A program made the translations under genes and the position numbers. Positions 7,020 through 14,477 of a DNA stretch of 23,093 bases are shown here, one piece after another. Position 1 is the stretch's first letter, and each line of letters begins with the position of its first letter. The notes under the pieces are model-generated. The model was not told the DNA's origin, made no database searches, and saw only the letters and a list, made by a program, of their open reading frames with translations. The stretch comes from Rickettsiales bacterium (lineage in GTDB: Bacteria > Pseudomonadota > Alphaproteobacteria > Rickettsiales > UBA1997): the NCBI GenBank assembly GCA_031289855.1, contig JAITOR010000011.1, forward strand, positions 1 through 23,093. Direction: 5' to 3'.

Positions 7020-7033
7020 AAGAGTTTAAATAT

Positions 7034-8326
7034 ATGTATAATGAAAAAATGGAAACTTTAAGCAAGAGTGAATTGGATGCTTTGCAACTTGAAAGGTTAA
7101 AAAAAATGGTGAGTTATGTAAAAAATAATTCTATTTTCTACAAAGAAAAGTTGAAAAATATAAATGCTAATGATATTAAAAATGTAAAAGATATAACAAA
7201 TTTACCTTTTACGGTTAAAACTGACCTACGGGATACTTATCCATGGGGAATGCTTTCCTGTAAAAAGGAAGATTTAGCTGAAATACATGTTTCATCGGGA
7301 ACAACTGGTAATCCAACTTTGGTAGGCTACTCAAAGGATGACATAGACTTGTGGGGCGAATGTATGGCACGAAGCATGGCAATGTCAGGTGTTAAAAAAG
7401 GCGATTTAGTGCAAGTTAGTTATGGCTACGGACTTTTCACTGGTGGTTTTGGAGTTCATTATGGAGCAATGAAATTAGAAGCCCCAATTTTACCTGCTTC
7501 AACCGGTAACACAAAAAAACAAATTCATTTAATGAAAACTTTAAGCCCAAAAGTGCTTGCATGCACCCCATCTTTTGCATTATATTTGATAGAAGAGGCA
7601 GAAAGATCTGGTATTAAAAGGGAAGATTTTTCATGGAAATATGGTATTTTTGGTGCTGAACCTTGGAGCGAAAATATGCGAAAAGAAATAGAAAAACGAA
7701 GTGGCATGTTAGCGCTTGATATTTACGGATTAAGTGAAATATTAGGACCATCCATAGCCATGGAGTGTCCTGAAAAAAATGGTCTACATTTATGGTCTGA
7801 TGTGTTTTATCCAGAGGTAGTAAATCCAGATACTGGAGAAGTTTTGCCAGAAGGATCGCAAGGAGAATTGGTAATTACTACATTAACCAAGACGGCACAA
7901 CCATTGATTAGATACAGAACTAGGGATATTGTAACCATAAATTATGAAAAATGCAAATGTGGAAGAACGAGCCCAAGAATTAGTAAAGTTAAAGGTAGAA
8001 GTGATGACATGTTAATTGTAAAAGGAATCAATGTATTCCCATCACAGGTAGAACATGTATTATTAAATGTTGGAGGAGTAACTCCTAATTATCAAATTAT
8101 TGTTGATAGAGGGTTAAATTACCTTGATACACTTGAAATATTGGTGGAATTAAATGAAAAACAATTTTCTGATCAAATAAGCGATTTAACTGCACTTGAA
8201 AAGAAATTAACTGAGGAAATGGTCGCTGTATTAAGTATTAAACCTGAAATCAAATTGGTAAATCCTAATTCTATTGTTAGAAGTGAAGGAAAAGCGGTTA
8301 GGGTTATTGATAAAAGAAAAATTTAA
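7034..8326 (+). CDS. paaK: Phenylacetate-CoA ligase family protein (arylacetate-CoA ligase)
   Basis: PaaK-type enzymes activate phenylacetate or related aryl acids with ATP and CoA via an acyl-adenylate. The 430-residue protein is full length. Visible motifs are an N-terminal LQLERLKKMV helix, the adenylate-forming P-loop SSGTTGNPT (residues 87-95), YGLSEILGP, YRTRDI, the CKCGRTSPRI segment, the hinge KGRSDDMLIVKGINVFPSQVE, and a C-terminal GKAVRVIDKR with the lysine typical of this superfamily. AAGAG at 7020-7024 may be a weak ribosome binding site. It is followed by a double-ACT gene, a pairing common in anaerobes and archaea, where it is often associated with indolepyruvate:ferredoxin oxidoreductase. 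The exact substrate (phenylacetate, indoleacetate or hydroxyphenylacetate) cannot be read from the sequence. Confidence 0.9.
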   Translation: MYNEKMETLSKSELDALQLERLKKMVSYVKNNSIFYKEKLKNINANDIKNVKDITNLPFTVKTDLRDTYPWGMLSCKKEDLAEIHVSSGTTGNPTLVGYSKDDIDLWGECMARSMAMSGVKKGDLVQVSYGYGLFTGGFGVHYGAMKLEAPILPASTGNTKKQIHLMKTLSPKVLACTPSFALYLIEEAERSGIKREDFSWKYGIFGAEPWSENMRKEIEKRSGMLALDIYGLSEILGPSIAMECPEKNGLHLWSDVFYPEVVNPDTGEVLPEGSQGELVITTLTKTAQPLIRYRTRDIVTINYEKCKCGRTSPRISKVKGRSDDMLIVKGINVFPSQVEHVLLNVGGVTPNYQIIVDRGLNYLDTLEILVELNEKQFSDQISDLTALEKKLTEEMVAVLSIKPEIKLVNPNSIVRSEGKAVRVIDKRKI

Positions 8327-8335
8327 GGAGATTAT

Positions 8336-8752
8336 ATGAAACAATTATCTGTATTTTTAGAAAATGAGCCAAACACTTTATATAAATTAGTGGAGTTATT
8401 GGCAAAAAATAATATAAATTTAAGAACTATAAATATTGCAGAAACTAAGGAATTTGGTGTGGCAAGGTTAATAGTTGATAAAGTTGATACGGCAATTATA
8501 GCATTAAGAGCGGGAAATTATGCCTGCAAAGAAACGGAAGTTTTAGCAATTGAAGTTCCTGATGTTATAGGTGGATTAAGTAAAGTTATAGGTTGTTTTA
8601 ATAAATCTGATTTAAATATTGAATACATGTATTCTATTTTAGAAAAAGTAAAAGGCAATGCCGTAATGATTATGAAGTTTAAAGACATCGCAAAGGCAAA
8701 AGAGTTGGCAAAAAAGGAGGGAATTGGTATATATGAGGGTGGAATTGAATAA
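8336..8752 (+). CDS. Double ACT-domain amino-acid-binding protein
   Basis: A stand-alone 138-residue protein made of two ACT domains (about 1-65 and 68-138), each with the beta-alpha-beta pattern and the opening form QLSVFLENEPNTLYKLVELL typical of the module. ACT domains bind amino acids and regulate amino-acid enzymes or transcription. A strong AAGGAG Shine-Dalgarno overlaps the paaK stop, ten bases upstream, so it is an operon partner of paaK. In other genomes such proteins sit beside paaK and ior genes and are thought to sense an aromatic amino acid; the ligand here is an inference. A bidirectional hairpin terminator follows at 8765-8793. Confidence 0.9.
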   Translation: MKQLSVFLENEPNTLYKLVELLAKNNINLRTINIAETKEFGVARLIVDKVDTAIIALRAGNYACKETEVLAIEVPDVIGGLSKVIGCFNKSDLNIEYMYSILEKVKGNAVMIMKFKDIAKAKELAKKEGIGIYEGGIE

Positions 8753-8764
8753 ATAAAAGATTTA

Positions 8765-8793
8765 ACCTCATCCAACCATTGATTGGATGAGGT
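8765..8793. terminator. Bidirectional hairpin terminator between convergent genes
   Basis: ACCTCATCCAA (8765-8775), a 7-base loop, and TTGGATGAGGT (8783-8793) form a perfect 11-base-pair stem with GC-richer arms than its surroundings. It lies between the ACT gene (+) and the gene at 8801 (-). On the minus strand it is followed by a T-rich tail; on the plus strand the tail is only moderately T-rich. It is the only hairpin terminator I see between convergent genes here. Confidence 0.8.
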
Positions 8794-8800
8794 AAATTTA

Positions 8801-9394
8801 TTATTTAAAAATGAATTTTTTCATCAAAATTAGATTTTTCTTTACAGCTCGTAATGTGGCATAAAAATCAATATTAGTTTCCTCACCATCTGGATTTGTT
8901 ATTTTTGTATTTTGATGAGTAACTGGGTCATAATTTTTAAAGTCTTTATATGTTAAATTTGTAAATTTATTTGCAAATTCGAAACCCTTTAATTTTTCTG
9001 CACTCCTTGAAGTAAGTTTTTGATAGTAAAAATTTTGTATTGCACCTTTGGAATTGTATACTAAAAATACTTGTATACCACCATATTTACCCTTTTGATT
9101 AATGCCATGTATATAACCAATTATGGCTTTATCCTTATAAACGCTATATATCGTGTAAGGCACATCAATGGTTTCATACAATCCTGTGAATTTGTCACCA
9201 AGTTCCGTTTCAACTTCCTTTAACAAATTTTCACCACCAAGATTTTTTATAGAATAATAATTTGTTTTGTAACCAGTCGAAAGAGGAAAAAATCTTTTTA
9301 CATCCCTATCTGGATCCTTTAAATCACATCCCACGGCAGCAAAAAGATTAAATGGTAAAATAAGTATAGCAAAAAATAATAATAGTTTTTTCAT
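8801..9394 (-). CDS. Exported FMN-binding-domain-like lipoprotein or periplasmic protein
   Basis: A 197-residue protein with a clear export signal (residues 1-20) and a possible lipobox (AVGC, Cys23) followed by DLKDPDRDVKRFFP. The middle contains the strongly patterned IIGYIHGINQKGKYGGIQVF (about 90-110), and the end reads DFYATLRAVKKNLIL (176-190). The order fits the FMN-binding domain of RnfG/NqrC-type proteins, where a threonine in an SGAT[ST]-like motif covalently holds FMN; here the corresponding stretch would be YATLRAVK (Thr180), so the canonical Ser-Gly is not present. A role in envelope electron transfer is an inference from this resemblance. It is monocistronic, with its own TTGACT-N16-GATAAT promoter (9422-9449, minus) and a terminator. 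Confidence 0.65.
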   Translation of the reverse strand: MKKLLLFFAILILPFNLFAAVGCDLKDPDRDVKRFFPLSTGYKTNYYSIKNLGGENLLKEVETELGDKFTGLYETIDVPYTIYSVYKDKAIIGYIHGINQKGKYGGIQVFLVYNSKGAIQNFYYQKLTSRSAEKLKGFEFANKFTNLTYKDFKNYDPVTHQNTKITNPDGEETNIDFYATLRAVKKNLILMKKFIFK

Positions 9395-9421
9395 AATAAT
9401 AAAATATATTCTTTTGATGAC

Positions 9422-9449
9422 ATTATCAATTGTAAATACATAAAGTCAA
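9422..9449 (-). promoter_or_regulatory. Promoter of the FMN-binding-like gene
   Basis: On the minus strand TTGACT (9449-9444), a 16-base spacer and GATAAT (9427-9422) precede the ATG at 9394. Predicted start about 9415, giving a leader of about 20 bases. Confidence 0.65.
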
Positions 9450-9747
9450 TATTATTTTTTATAATTTGCATGTTTTTGTTTTCCGCTTTTTTTCAAATGT
9501 CATTCATCTCTTTGATTTTTATTATCTTAATTATTCTGTTTTTGATTGAATAAAAAAAATATTTTACTTTATGTACTTCCAGGATTTTTAAACTATGTTA
9601 TAATACATTTAGTAACAACTATTATTTTATGAATTTTTTTATTAAAAGACTACAGATATCAAAAATTACAACTTATCGTCAATTTTTCGACCATAAATTT
9701 TATAAATTCTTACAGGCAAAAAATGTTCTCCATTGAAAAAAAATAAA

Positions 9748-9775
9748 TTGACTTTTATATTGCTGCTATTATATT
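9748..9775 (+). promoter_or_regulatory. Promoter of dapA
   Basis: TTGACT (9748-9753), a 16-base spacer and TATATT (9770-9775). Predicted start about 9782, leaving a leader of about 23 bases before the dapA ATG. A perfect TATAAT at 9785-9790 without a good -35 box could provide a second, shorter start. Confidence 0.6.
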
Positions 9776-9804
9776 TTCACACATTATAATAATTAGGTTA
9801 TTTT

Positions 9805-10680
9805 ATGTTTGAAGGTTTGGGAACTGCTATAATTACTCCTTTTAAAAAACAAAAGTTGGATTTAATTGCTTTTGAGAAATTGTTAAATTATCAAATTAAA
9901 AATGGGGTCAAAAATATAATAGTTTGCGGAACTACTGGGGAAGCATCCACATTAAGTGATGTGGAACAAAGCGAGATAATAGCAACTGCTGTTAGCGTTT
10001 GTAAAAATAAAGTTAAGGTAATTGCTGGAGCCAGCAGTAGTAACACGGATACATCGATAGATTTGGCAAAAAGAAACAAAAAACTTGGTGCAGATGGGAT
10101 TTTAGTTGCTGTGCCACCCTACAATAAACCTATGCAAGATGGTATGTATTTGCATTACAAAACGATTGCCGAGAAATCTAAAATTCCCGTTGTTTTGTAT
10201 AATGTGCCAGGAAGAACTTCACGGGATATGAGTGATGAAACCATTGCAAGGCTGAGCCAATTGCCAAACATTGTAGCCTTAAAGGATGCAACAGGTGATT
10301 TATCAAGAGTTGCAACCGCAAAAATTAAAGTAAAAAATGGATTTACTTTATTATCAGGTGAAGATGCCACTGCTGTAGGTTTTAATGCTATGGGTGGAAG
10401 AGGTGTTATTTCCGTATCATCAAATGTGGCACCTAAATTATGTGCTGATTTGCAGGAAGCCACTTTTAAAGGTGAATATGAAAAAGCGGTTAAAATTCAG
10501 GATAAACTGATTAAACTACACAAAGTTATGTTTGTGGAATCAAATCCAATTCCGGTAAAATATGCTTGCTCTTTATTGGGGTATGGCGATGGGAGTGTTA
10601 GATTGCCATTGACAGAATCTGATGAGGATACAAAAAAGAAAATTGAAGAAGTGTTAAAGGAATTAAAGTTAATAAAATAA
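9805..10680 (+). CDS. dapA: 4-hydroxy-tetrahydrodipicolinate synthase
   Basis: DapA condenses pyruvate with aspartate semialdehyde, the first committed step of the diaminopimelate/lysine pathway, in the cytosol. The 291-residue TIM barrel is complete. Key residues are visible: the Schiff-base lysine in VALKDATGDL (Lys160), the catalytic tyrosine in VLYNVPGRTSRD (Tyr132, with Arg137 after it) and the proton-relay threonine pair in CGTTGEAST (Thr43-Thr44). The start is supported by the MFEGLGTAIITPF opening and the promoter at 9748-9775. Its presence suggests the cell makes its own meso-DAP for peptidoglycan or lysine, unlike the most reduced endosymbionts. No other dap gene is in the window. 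ychF follows on the same strand after 110 bases. Confidence 0.96.
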   Translation: MFEGLGTAIITPFKKQKLDLIAFEKLLNYQIKNGVKNIIVCGTTGEASTLSDVEQSEIIATAVSVCKNKVKVIAGASSSNTDTSIDLAKRNKKLGADGILVAVPPYNKPMQDGMYLHYKTIAEKSKIPVVLYNVPGRTSRDMSDETIARLSQLPNIVALKDATGDLSRVATAKIKVKNGFTLLSGEDATAVGFNAMGGRGVISVSSNVAPKLCADLQEATFKGEYEKAVKIQDKLIKLHKVMFVESNPIPVKYACSLLGYGDGSVRLPLTESDEDTKKKIEEVLKELKLIK

Positions 10681-10790
10681 TATTTTGCTTTTATTACTTT
10701 TATTTTTAATAATTTAATGACATGTATTGTAATTAAAAGAAGCCTATATAAAAAAAATAAGCTCGCAATAAAAAAAAGTGAGGAAATGTT

Positions 10791-11867
10791 ATGTCTTTAA
10801 CCTGTGGAATAGTTGGTTTGCCAAATGTGGGAAAATCAACGCTATTTAATGCTCTTACACAAACCGCAAAGGCAGAAGCGGCAAACTATCCCTTTTGCAC
10901 AATTGAACCTAATGTGGGAATAGTTGGTGTAAATGATGCAAGATTGAATGTTTTGGCAAAAATTGCCAAATCAGTCAAAATTGTGCCAACCCAAATTGAA
11001 TTTTGCGATATTGCTGGCCTTGTACGAGGCGCAAGCAAAGGAGAAGGTTTGGGTAATCAATTTTTATCACACATCAGGGAAGTAGATTGCATAGTTAACG
11101 TAATTAGATGCTTTGATGATAGTAATATAATACATGTGGAAAATAGTATTGACCCCATAAGAGACTTGGAATTAATAGAAATTGAGTTAGTGCTATCTGA
11201 TTTGGAAAATTTGGAAAAAAGAATGGCAAAAAAAATCAAAGATGCGAAGGAAGAATCTTTAGTGAAGGCTATTTTACCAATTTTACAAGATGGAAAACCC
11301 GCAAGAACATTTAAAACTGACAAAGAAAATGAAAAAAGTTTTAAAATGTTACAACTTTTAACGGCAAAGCCTGAATTTTTCGTATGTAATGTGAATGAAG
11401 AAGATGTTTTAATTGGTAATGAATATACAAAAAAAGTGTTTGAATACGCAAAAACTAAAAACAGTGAAGCCACAATAATTAGTGCAAAAATTGAAAGTGA
11501 AATCGCAATTTTGGAAACAGCAGAGGAAAAACAGGAATTTTTGGATACATTAGGACTAAAAGAAACAGGATTAGATAAAATAATCAAAGAAGCATATAAA
11601 TTTTTAGGGTTGCAAACATTTTTTACCGCCGGTGAAACCGAAACAAGAGCATGGACTTTTAAAAAAGGAGATATTGCTCCTCAATGTGCCGGCGTTATAC
11701 ATACTGATTTTGAAAAAGGATTTATCAAAGCAGAAACAATTAGTTATGATGACTACGTAAAATATAATGGCGAAGAAGGCTGTAAAAATGCTGGACGACT
11801 ACGAATTGAAGGCAAAGAATATGTGGCACAGGATGGAGATATATTTCATTTTAGATTTAACAATTAA
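10791..11867 (+). CDS. ychF: Redox-regulated ATPase YchF (Obg-family, OLA1-like)
   Basis: YchF/OLA1 is a universally conserved P-loop protein of the Obg group that prefers ATP and interacts with ribosomes and stress pathways. The protein has 358 residues, the usual length being about 363. Motifs are G1 GLPNVGKST (9-17), G3 DIAGLVRGASKGEGLGNQFL (starting at Asp73), the NVNEED segment at the position of the degenerate G4 motif, a central coiled-coil insertion rich in Lys/Glu, and the C-terminal TGS-like part with AWTFKKG, GVIHTDFEKGFIKAE and a GDIFHFRF end. A Shine-Dalgarno (GAGGA) sits about eight bases before the ATG. The TAA stop shares TTAA (11864-11867) with the convergent NHL gene. Confidence 0.97.
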   Translation: MSLTCGIVGLPNVGKSTLFNALTQTAKAEAANYPFCTIEPNVGIVGVNDARLNVLAKIAKSVKIVPTQIEFCDIAGLVRGASKGEGLGNQFLSHIREVDCIVNVIRCFDDSNIIHVENSIDPIRDLELIEIELVLSDLENLEKRMAKKIKDAKEESLVKAILPILQDGKPARTFKTDKENEKSFKMLQLLTAKPEFFVCNVNEEDVLIGNEYTKKVFEYAKTKNSEATIISAKIESEIAILETAEEKQEFLDTLGLKETGLDKIIKEAYKFLGLQTFFTAGETETRAWTFKKGDIAPQCAGVIHTDFEKGFIKAETISYDDYVKYNGEEGCKNAGRLRIEGKEYVAQDGDIFHFRFNN

Positions 11868-13489
11868 TACAAAAAATCAATCACTACATTATTATTGTTA
11901 TATTCGTCATTGGTTGTAATTTTTACATTGTATCTTTTGATTAAAAATGGTTTATCTTTTTTATTATAAATGAATTCACCTTTAATGTAATAAATTTTGT
12001 TATTTTCAAAAATTGGAAGTTGCAATTCTCTATTTTTCACAATTTCATTTTTATTATATTCTTTGATTATAAGGGCTTCACCTTGCTCTTTAAATTCCTC
12101 GAAAATTTGCAAAAATTGTGGAGCAAAATTTTCCAATGTATAATCTTTGTCTAAATTTATTATAATTTTCGTTTCAGTATTGCTTTTTAATTGTATAGTT
12201 TCTAAATTTTCAAGATGTAAAAATTCCTCTTTTTTTGAATAATTATATTTTTCATCAAATGTAATGTTTATTTTTTCAACTTTTTTATTTGTCTTATCAA
12301 GCATTAAAATTTCTCTATTATTTTCATTTGTAATAAATAATTTGTCTTTATAATCTATAATGTCAGTTGGAAAATTATATATTTTACCTTCACTATATGT
12401 TTCCAATTTGTCATTTTTAAGTCTTAAAATTTTGTTATTAAATCTATCGGCTATAAAAATACCAGTTTCATCCACGTGTAAAAAATCACCATTATTATTG
12501 TCAACTTTTCTCACATCATTTATAAACAAATCTTTGTCAATAAATTTTATATATCCGTCATTTATGAAATATATTTTATTATCGTATTTTGTAAGTTTAA
12601 ATGTATTAGCACAATTACCACATATAGTTTTTAACTCATTGTCTTCAAGTTTCAATAATTGAGTTGCAGTAGATATAAACATAGTATCTTCGATAAAAGC
12701 AATTGCCAGTGGCTGTTCCACATAAACAATTTTTTCTATATCCATAGTCTCCAAATTTACTTTTTTTATAGAATTATCACAACTATCGGCCACATATAAC
12801 ATCTTGTCCTTTATACTAATGCCAGCAGGATAACAAAAACCAGCCATTTGTTTTACAATATTTCCATTTTTATTTAAAATATAAACCAATTTATTTTTTG
12901 AATCCACAAGTATAAAAGAATTATTCCAATATTTTATATATCTTAAAGATTTTATGAAAGGTTCTGGAATATTTTGTTTTTCAAGTTGCAATCTAACAAA
13001 TTTATTGTCTTTTTTTTCAATTAAATTATCTATATAGGTTTGTATTTCTTTCAAATCCCCCTTATTAAATGTTTGCTCTGCAATTCCTTTTTTATTTACC
13101 AATACAAAATGTTTTTCAGTTGTATAATTTTTTATCAAAAAAACCGGTCTATCTATATTATTTTTTACAATAAAATTTTGCACATCTTCCCTTGAAAAAT
13201 CCTTATCATCAGTTATTATATCAATAATCATAATTTTATTTTTGTATATATTCTTAAGTTGCGCCGCAAGATTTAGCGAAAAAATATTGGTCAAGTCAAC
13301 AAGTTTATATGTATTTATTAAAATAATTCTACCTCTCAAATCTTCAAGATTTGTTTCATTAAATTTTTCAACCTTTTCACTTGATAAAATTATGTCCTCT
13401 ATAAAATTTATAGCAATTTTTTGCTTTTTACAATAGCCGAAAAGAAGAATACACAAAAATAAAACAGATATGAGAATAATTTTTTTCAT
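11864..13489 (-). CDS. NHLRC2-like protein: degenerate thioredoxin fold plus NHL beta-propeller
   Basis: A 541-residue exported protein. Residues 1-20 are a signal sequence ending GYC (lipoprotein-like, though Tyr before the Cys is unusual). Residues about 45-160 match a thioredoxin-like domain (LRGRIILINTY..., then NNIDRPVFLIKN, FVLVNKKGI). Residues about 185-405 are NHL/beta-propeller repeats (for example MLYVADSCDNSIKKVNLETM, IFIADRFNNKILRL and LFITNENNREILML), and the C-terminal 130 residues form a beta-rich domain. This is the domain order of NHLRC2. In NHLRC2-type proteins the thioredoxin part carries TYCCINC; here the aligned stretch reads TYKLVDL (60-66), so all active-site cysteines are lost. 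It overlaps eamA by ATGA and probably belongs to the nusB-eamA operon. The function is unknown; a structural or binding role in the envelope is likelier than oxidoreductase activity. Confidence 0.7.
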   Translation of the reverse strand: MKKIILISVLFLCILLFGYCKKQKIAINFIEDIILSSEKVEKFNETNLEDLRGRIILINTYKLVDLTNIFSLNLAAQLKNIYKNKIMIIDIITDDKDFSREDVQNFIVKNNIDRPVFLIKNYTTEKHFVLVNKKGIAEQTFNKGDLKEIQTYIDNLIEKKDNKFVRLQLEKQNIPEPFIKSLRYIKYWNNSFILVDSKNKLVYILNKNGNIVKQMAGFCYPAGISIKDKMLYVADSCDNSIKKVNLETMDIEKIVYVEQPLAIAFIEDTMFISTATQLLKLEDNELKTICGNCANTFKLTKYDNKIYFINDGYIKFIDKDLFINDVRKVDNNNGDFLHVDETGIFIADRFNNKILRLKNDKLETYSEGKIYNFPTDIIDYKDKLFITNENNREILMLDKTNKKVEKINITFDEKYNYSKKEEFLHLENLETIQLKSNTETKIIINLDKDYTLENFAPQFLQIFEEFKEQGEALIIKEYNKNEIVKNRELQLPIFENNKIYYIKGEFIYNKKDKPFLIKRYNVKITTNDEYNNNNVVIDFLY

Positions 13490-14415
13490 TTTTCTAATAT
13501 TTTATTGCTATAATACTTAACTTTTTCGCTTAATGGCTTATTTTTTAAATCATCGGAAGTATTATCGGACTTTCGCCTATATTGTGTTAAAAATACACCT
13601 ATAATTATCAACACTATACCAACAACTTCCGTGCTATGTATCGGTTCTCTTAACAAAACAAATCCAGCAACTTCAGCAACAATAGGCCTTATAAAAGAGT
13701 ATGGCATAACACGACTTGACTGATTTCTTCTTAACAAATAAAACATTGTCACATAGCAAGCAAAACTTCCAATCACGGCCATATAAAGTAAACACAAAAT
13801 TGCAATGTGGTCGAGTGGTTTTAATAAAGCAAAAGACGGCTCTTGAAAATATGCTATTATAAACAAAATAAAACCACTATAATAGCTACACCAACTTACA
13901 ATTGTTGCTTCGCTTTCATCTTTTATGTTTTTCGCAATGATATTTACAATAGCTCCACATATCGATGTGAAACAAATGATAAGCACCCACATTCCATGTT
14001 TTACACTTATATTTGAATTCAAAATTAACATTGCAATTATACAAAGCAATAACCCAACAACCAATTGTGGGCGAATTTTTTCTTTAAAAACAAATATACT
14101 TATAACTATCGTCGATATGGTGTCTAATCTTGATAAAATAGCCGTTACTGACGAACTTAAATAATCTATACCCATAGCAAGTCCATAAAAAGACAAAGCC
14201 TGACAAATTCCCATAATAAAAATCTTTTTCCTGTTCTTTTTATTTTGTATTTGAAAAAAAGGAATTGTCACTATCGCAATTAGAAAAAACCTTAATGAAT
14301 AAACAAAAAGGGTTGGAAAATATTCTAAAGAAATACCGGCAATAGCAAAAGCACTACCCCACACAATGTTTAATACAATTACTGTTATAAAATCTTTTTT
14401 TGATAAACCAAACAT
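13486..14415 (-). CDS. EamA/DMT-family transporter
   Basis: A 309-residue inner-membrane protein with about ten hydrophobic helices arranged as two EamA repeats: first half from about residue 10 to 130 (NIVWGSAFAIAG..., LSRLDTISTIVISIFVFKEKI), second half from about 145 to 280 (ending VLLREPIHSTEVVGIVLIIIGVFL). The drug/metabolite transporter superfamily exports or imports small metabolites. The conserved pattern of a Glu/Lys near the end of helix 4 and of helix 9 (FKEKI, LREPI) is present. The substrate cannot be assigned. A TTGCTT-N16-TATTAT promoter (14422-14449, minus) places its start on the ATG (leaderless), although it may also be read from nusB 62 bases upstream. The stop overlaps the start of the NHL gene. 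Confidence 0.9.
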   Translation of the reverse strand: MFGLSKKDFITVIVLNIVWGSAFAIAGISLEYFPTLFVYSLRFFLIAIVTIPFFQIQNKKNRKKIFIMGICQALSFYGLAMGIDYLSSSVTAILSRLDTISTIVISIFVFKEKIRPQLVVGLLLCIIAMLILNSNISVKHGMWVLIICFTSICGAIVNIIAKNIKDESEATIVSWCSYYSGFILFIIAYFQEPSFALLKPLDHIAILCLLYMAVIGSFACYVTMFYLLRRNQSSRVMPYSFIRPIVAEVAGFVLLREPIHSTEVVGIVLIIIGVFLTQYRRKSDNTSDDLKNKPLSEKVKYYSNKILEK

Positions 14416-14421
14416 ATTATA

Positions 14422-14449
14422 ATAATAAAAATAAGTTTTATAAAAGCAA
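14422..14449 (-). promoter_or_regulatory. Candidate leaderless promoter of the EamA transporter gene
   Basis: On the minus strand TTGCTT (14449-14444), a 16-base spacer and TATTAT (14427-14422), then six bases and the ATG at 14415. The -35 first base to start codon distance is 34, identical to mrpF and virD4. The -35 box is not perfect and the region is very AT-rich. Confidence 0.45.
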
Positions 14450-14477
14450 AAAAAGTTTTATTTACTCTGATGTATAT

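Larger units (their letters stand above)
9395..9804. other. 410-base AT-rich intergenic region upstream of dapA
   Basis: The longest stretch without a clear gene. It holds the divergent promoters for the FMN-binding-like gene (-) and dapA (+), plus an extended -10 element TGTTATAAT (9596-9604, plus) with no good -35 box. About 25 bases after that lies a 35-codon frame (ATG 9629 to TGA 9736) encoding a basic, aromatic-rich peptide without a visible Shine-Dalgarno. I see no tRNA, no known riboswitch consensus and no terminator hairpin in it. Confidence 0.6.

Noticed and set aside
11057..11587. 176-codon open frame antisense to ychF
   Set aside because: It is Ser/Leu/Phe-rich with no recognisable domain and mirrors the Lys/Glu-rich coding strand; ychF is certain in the opposite direction.
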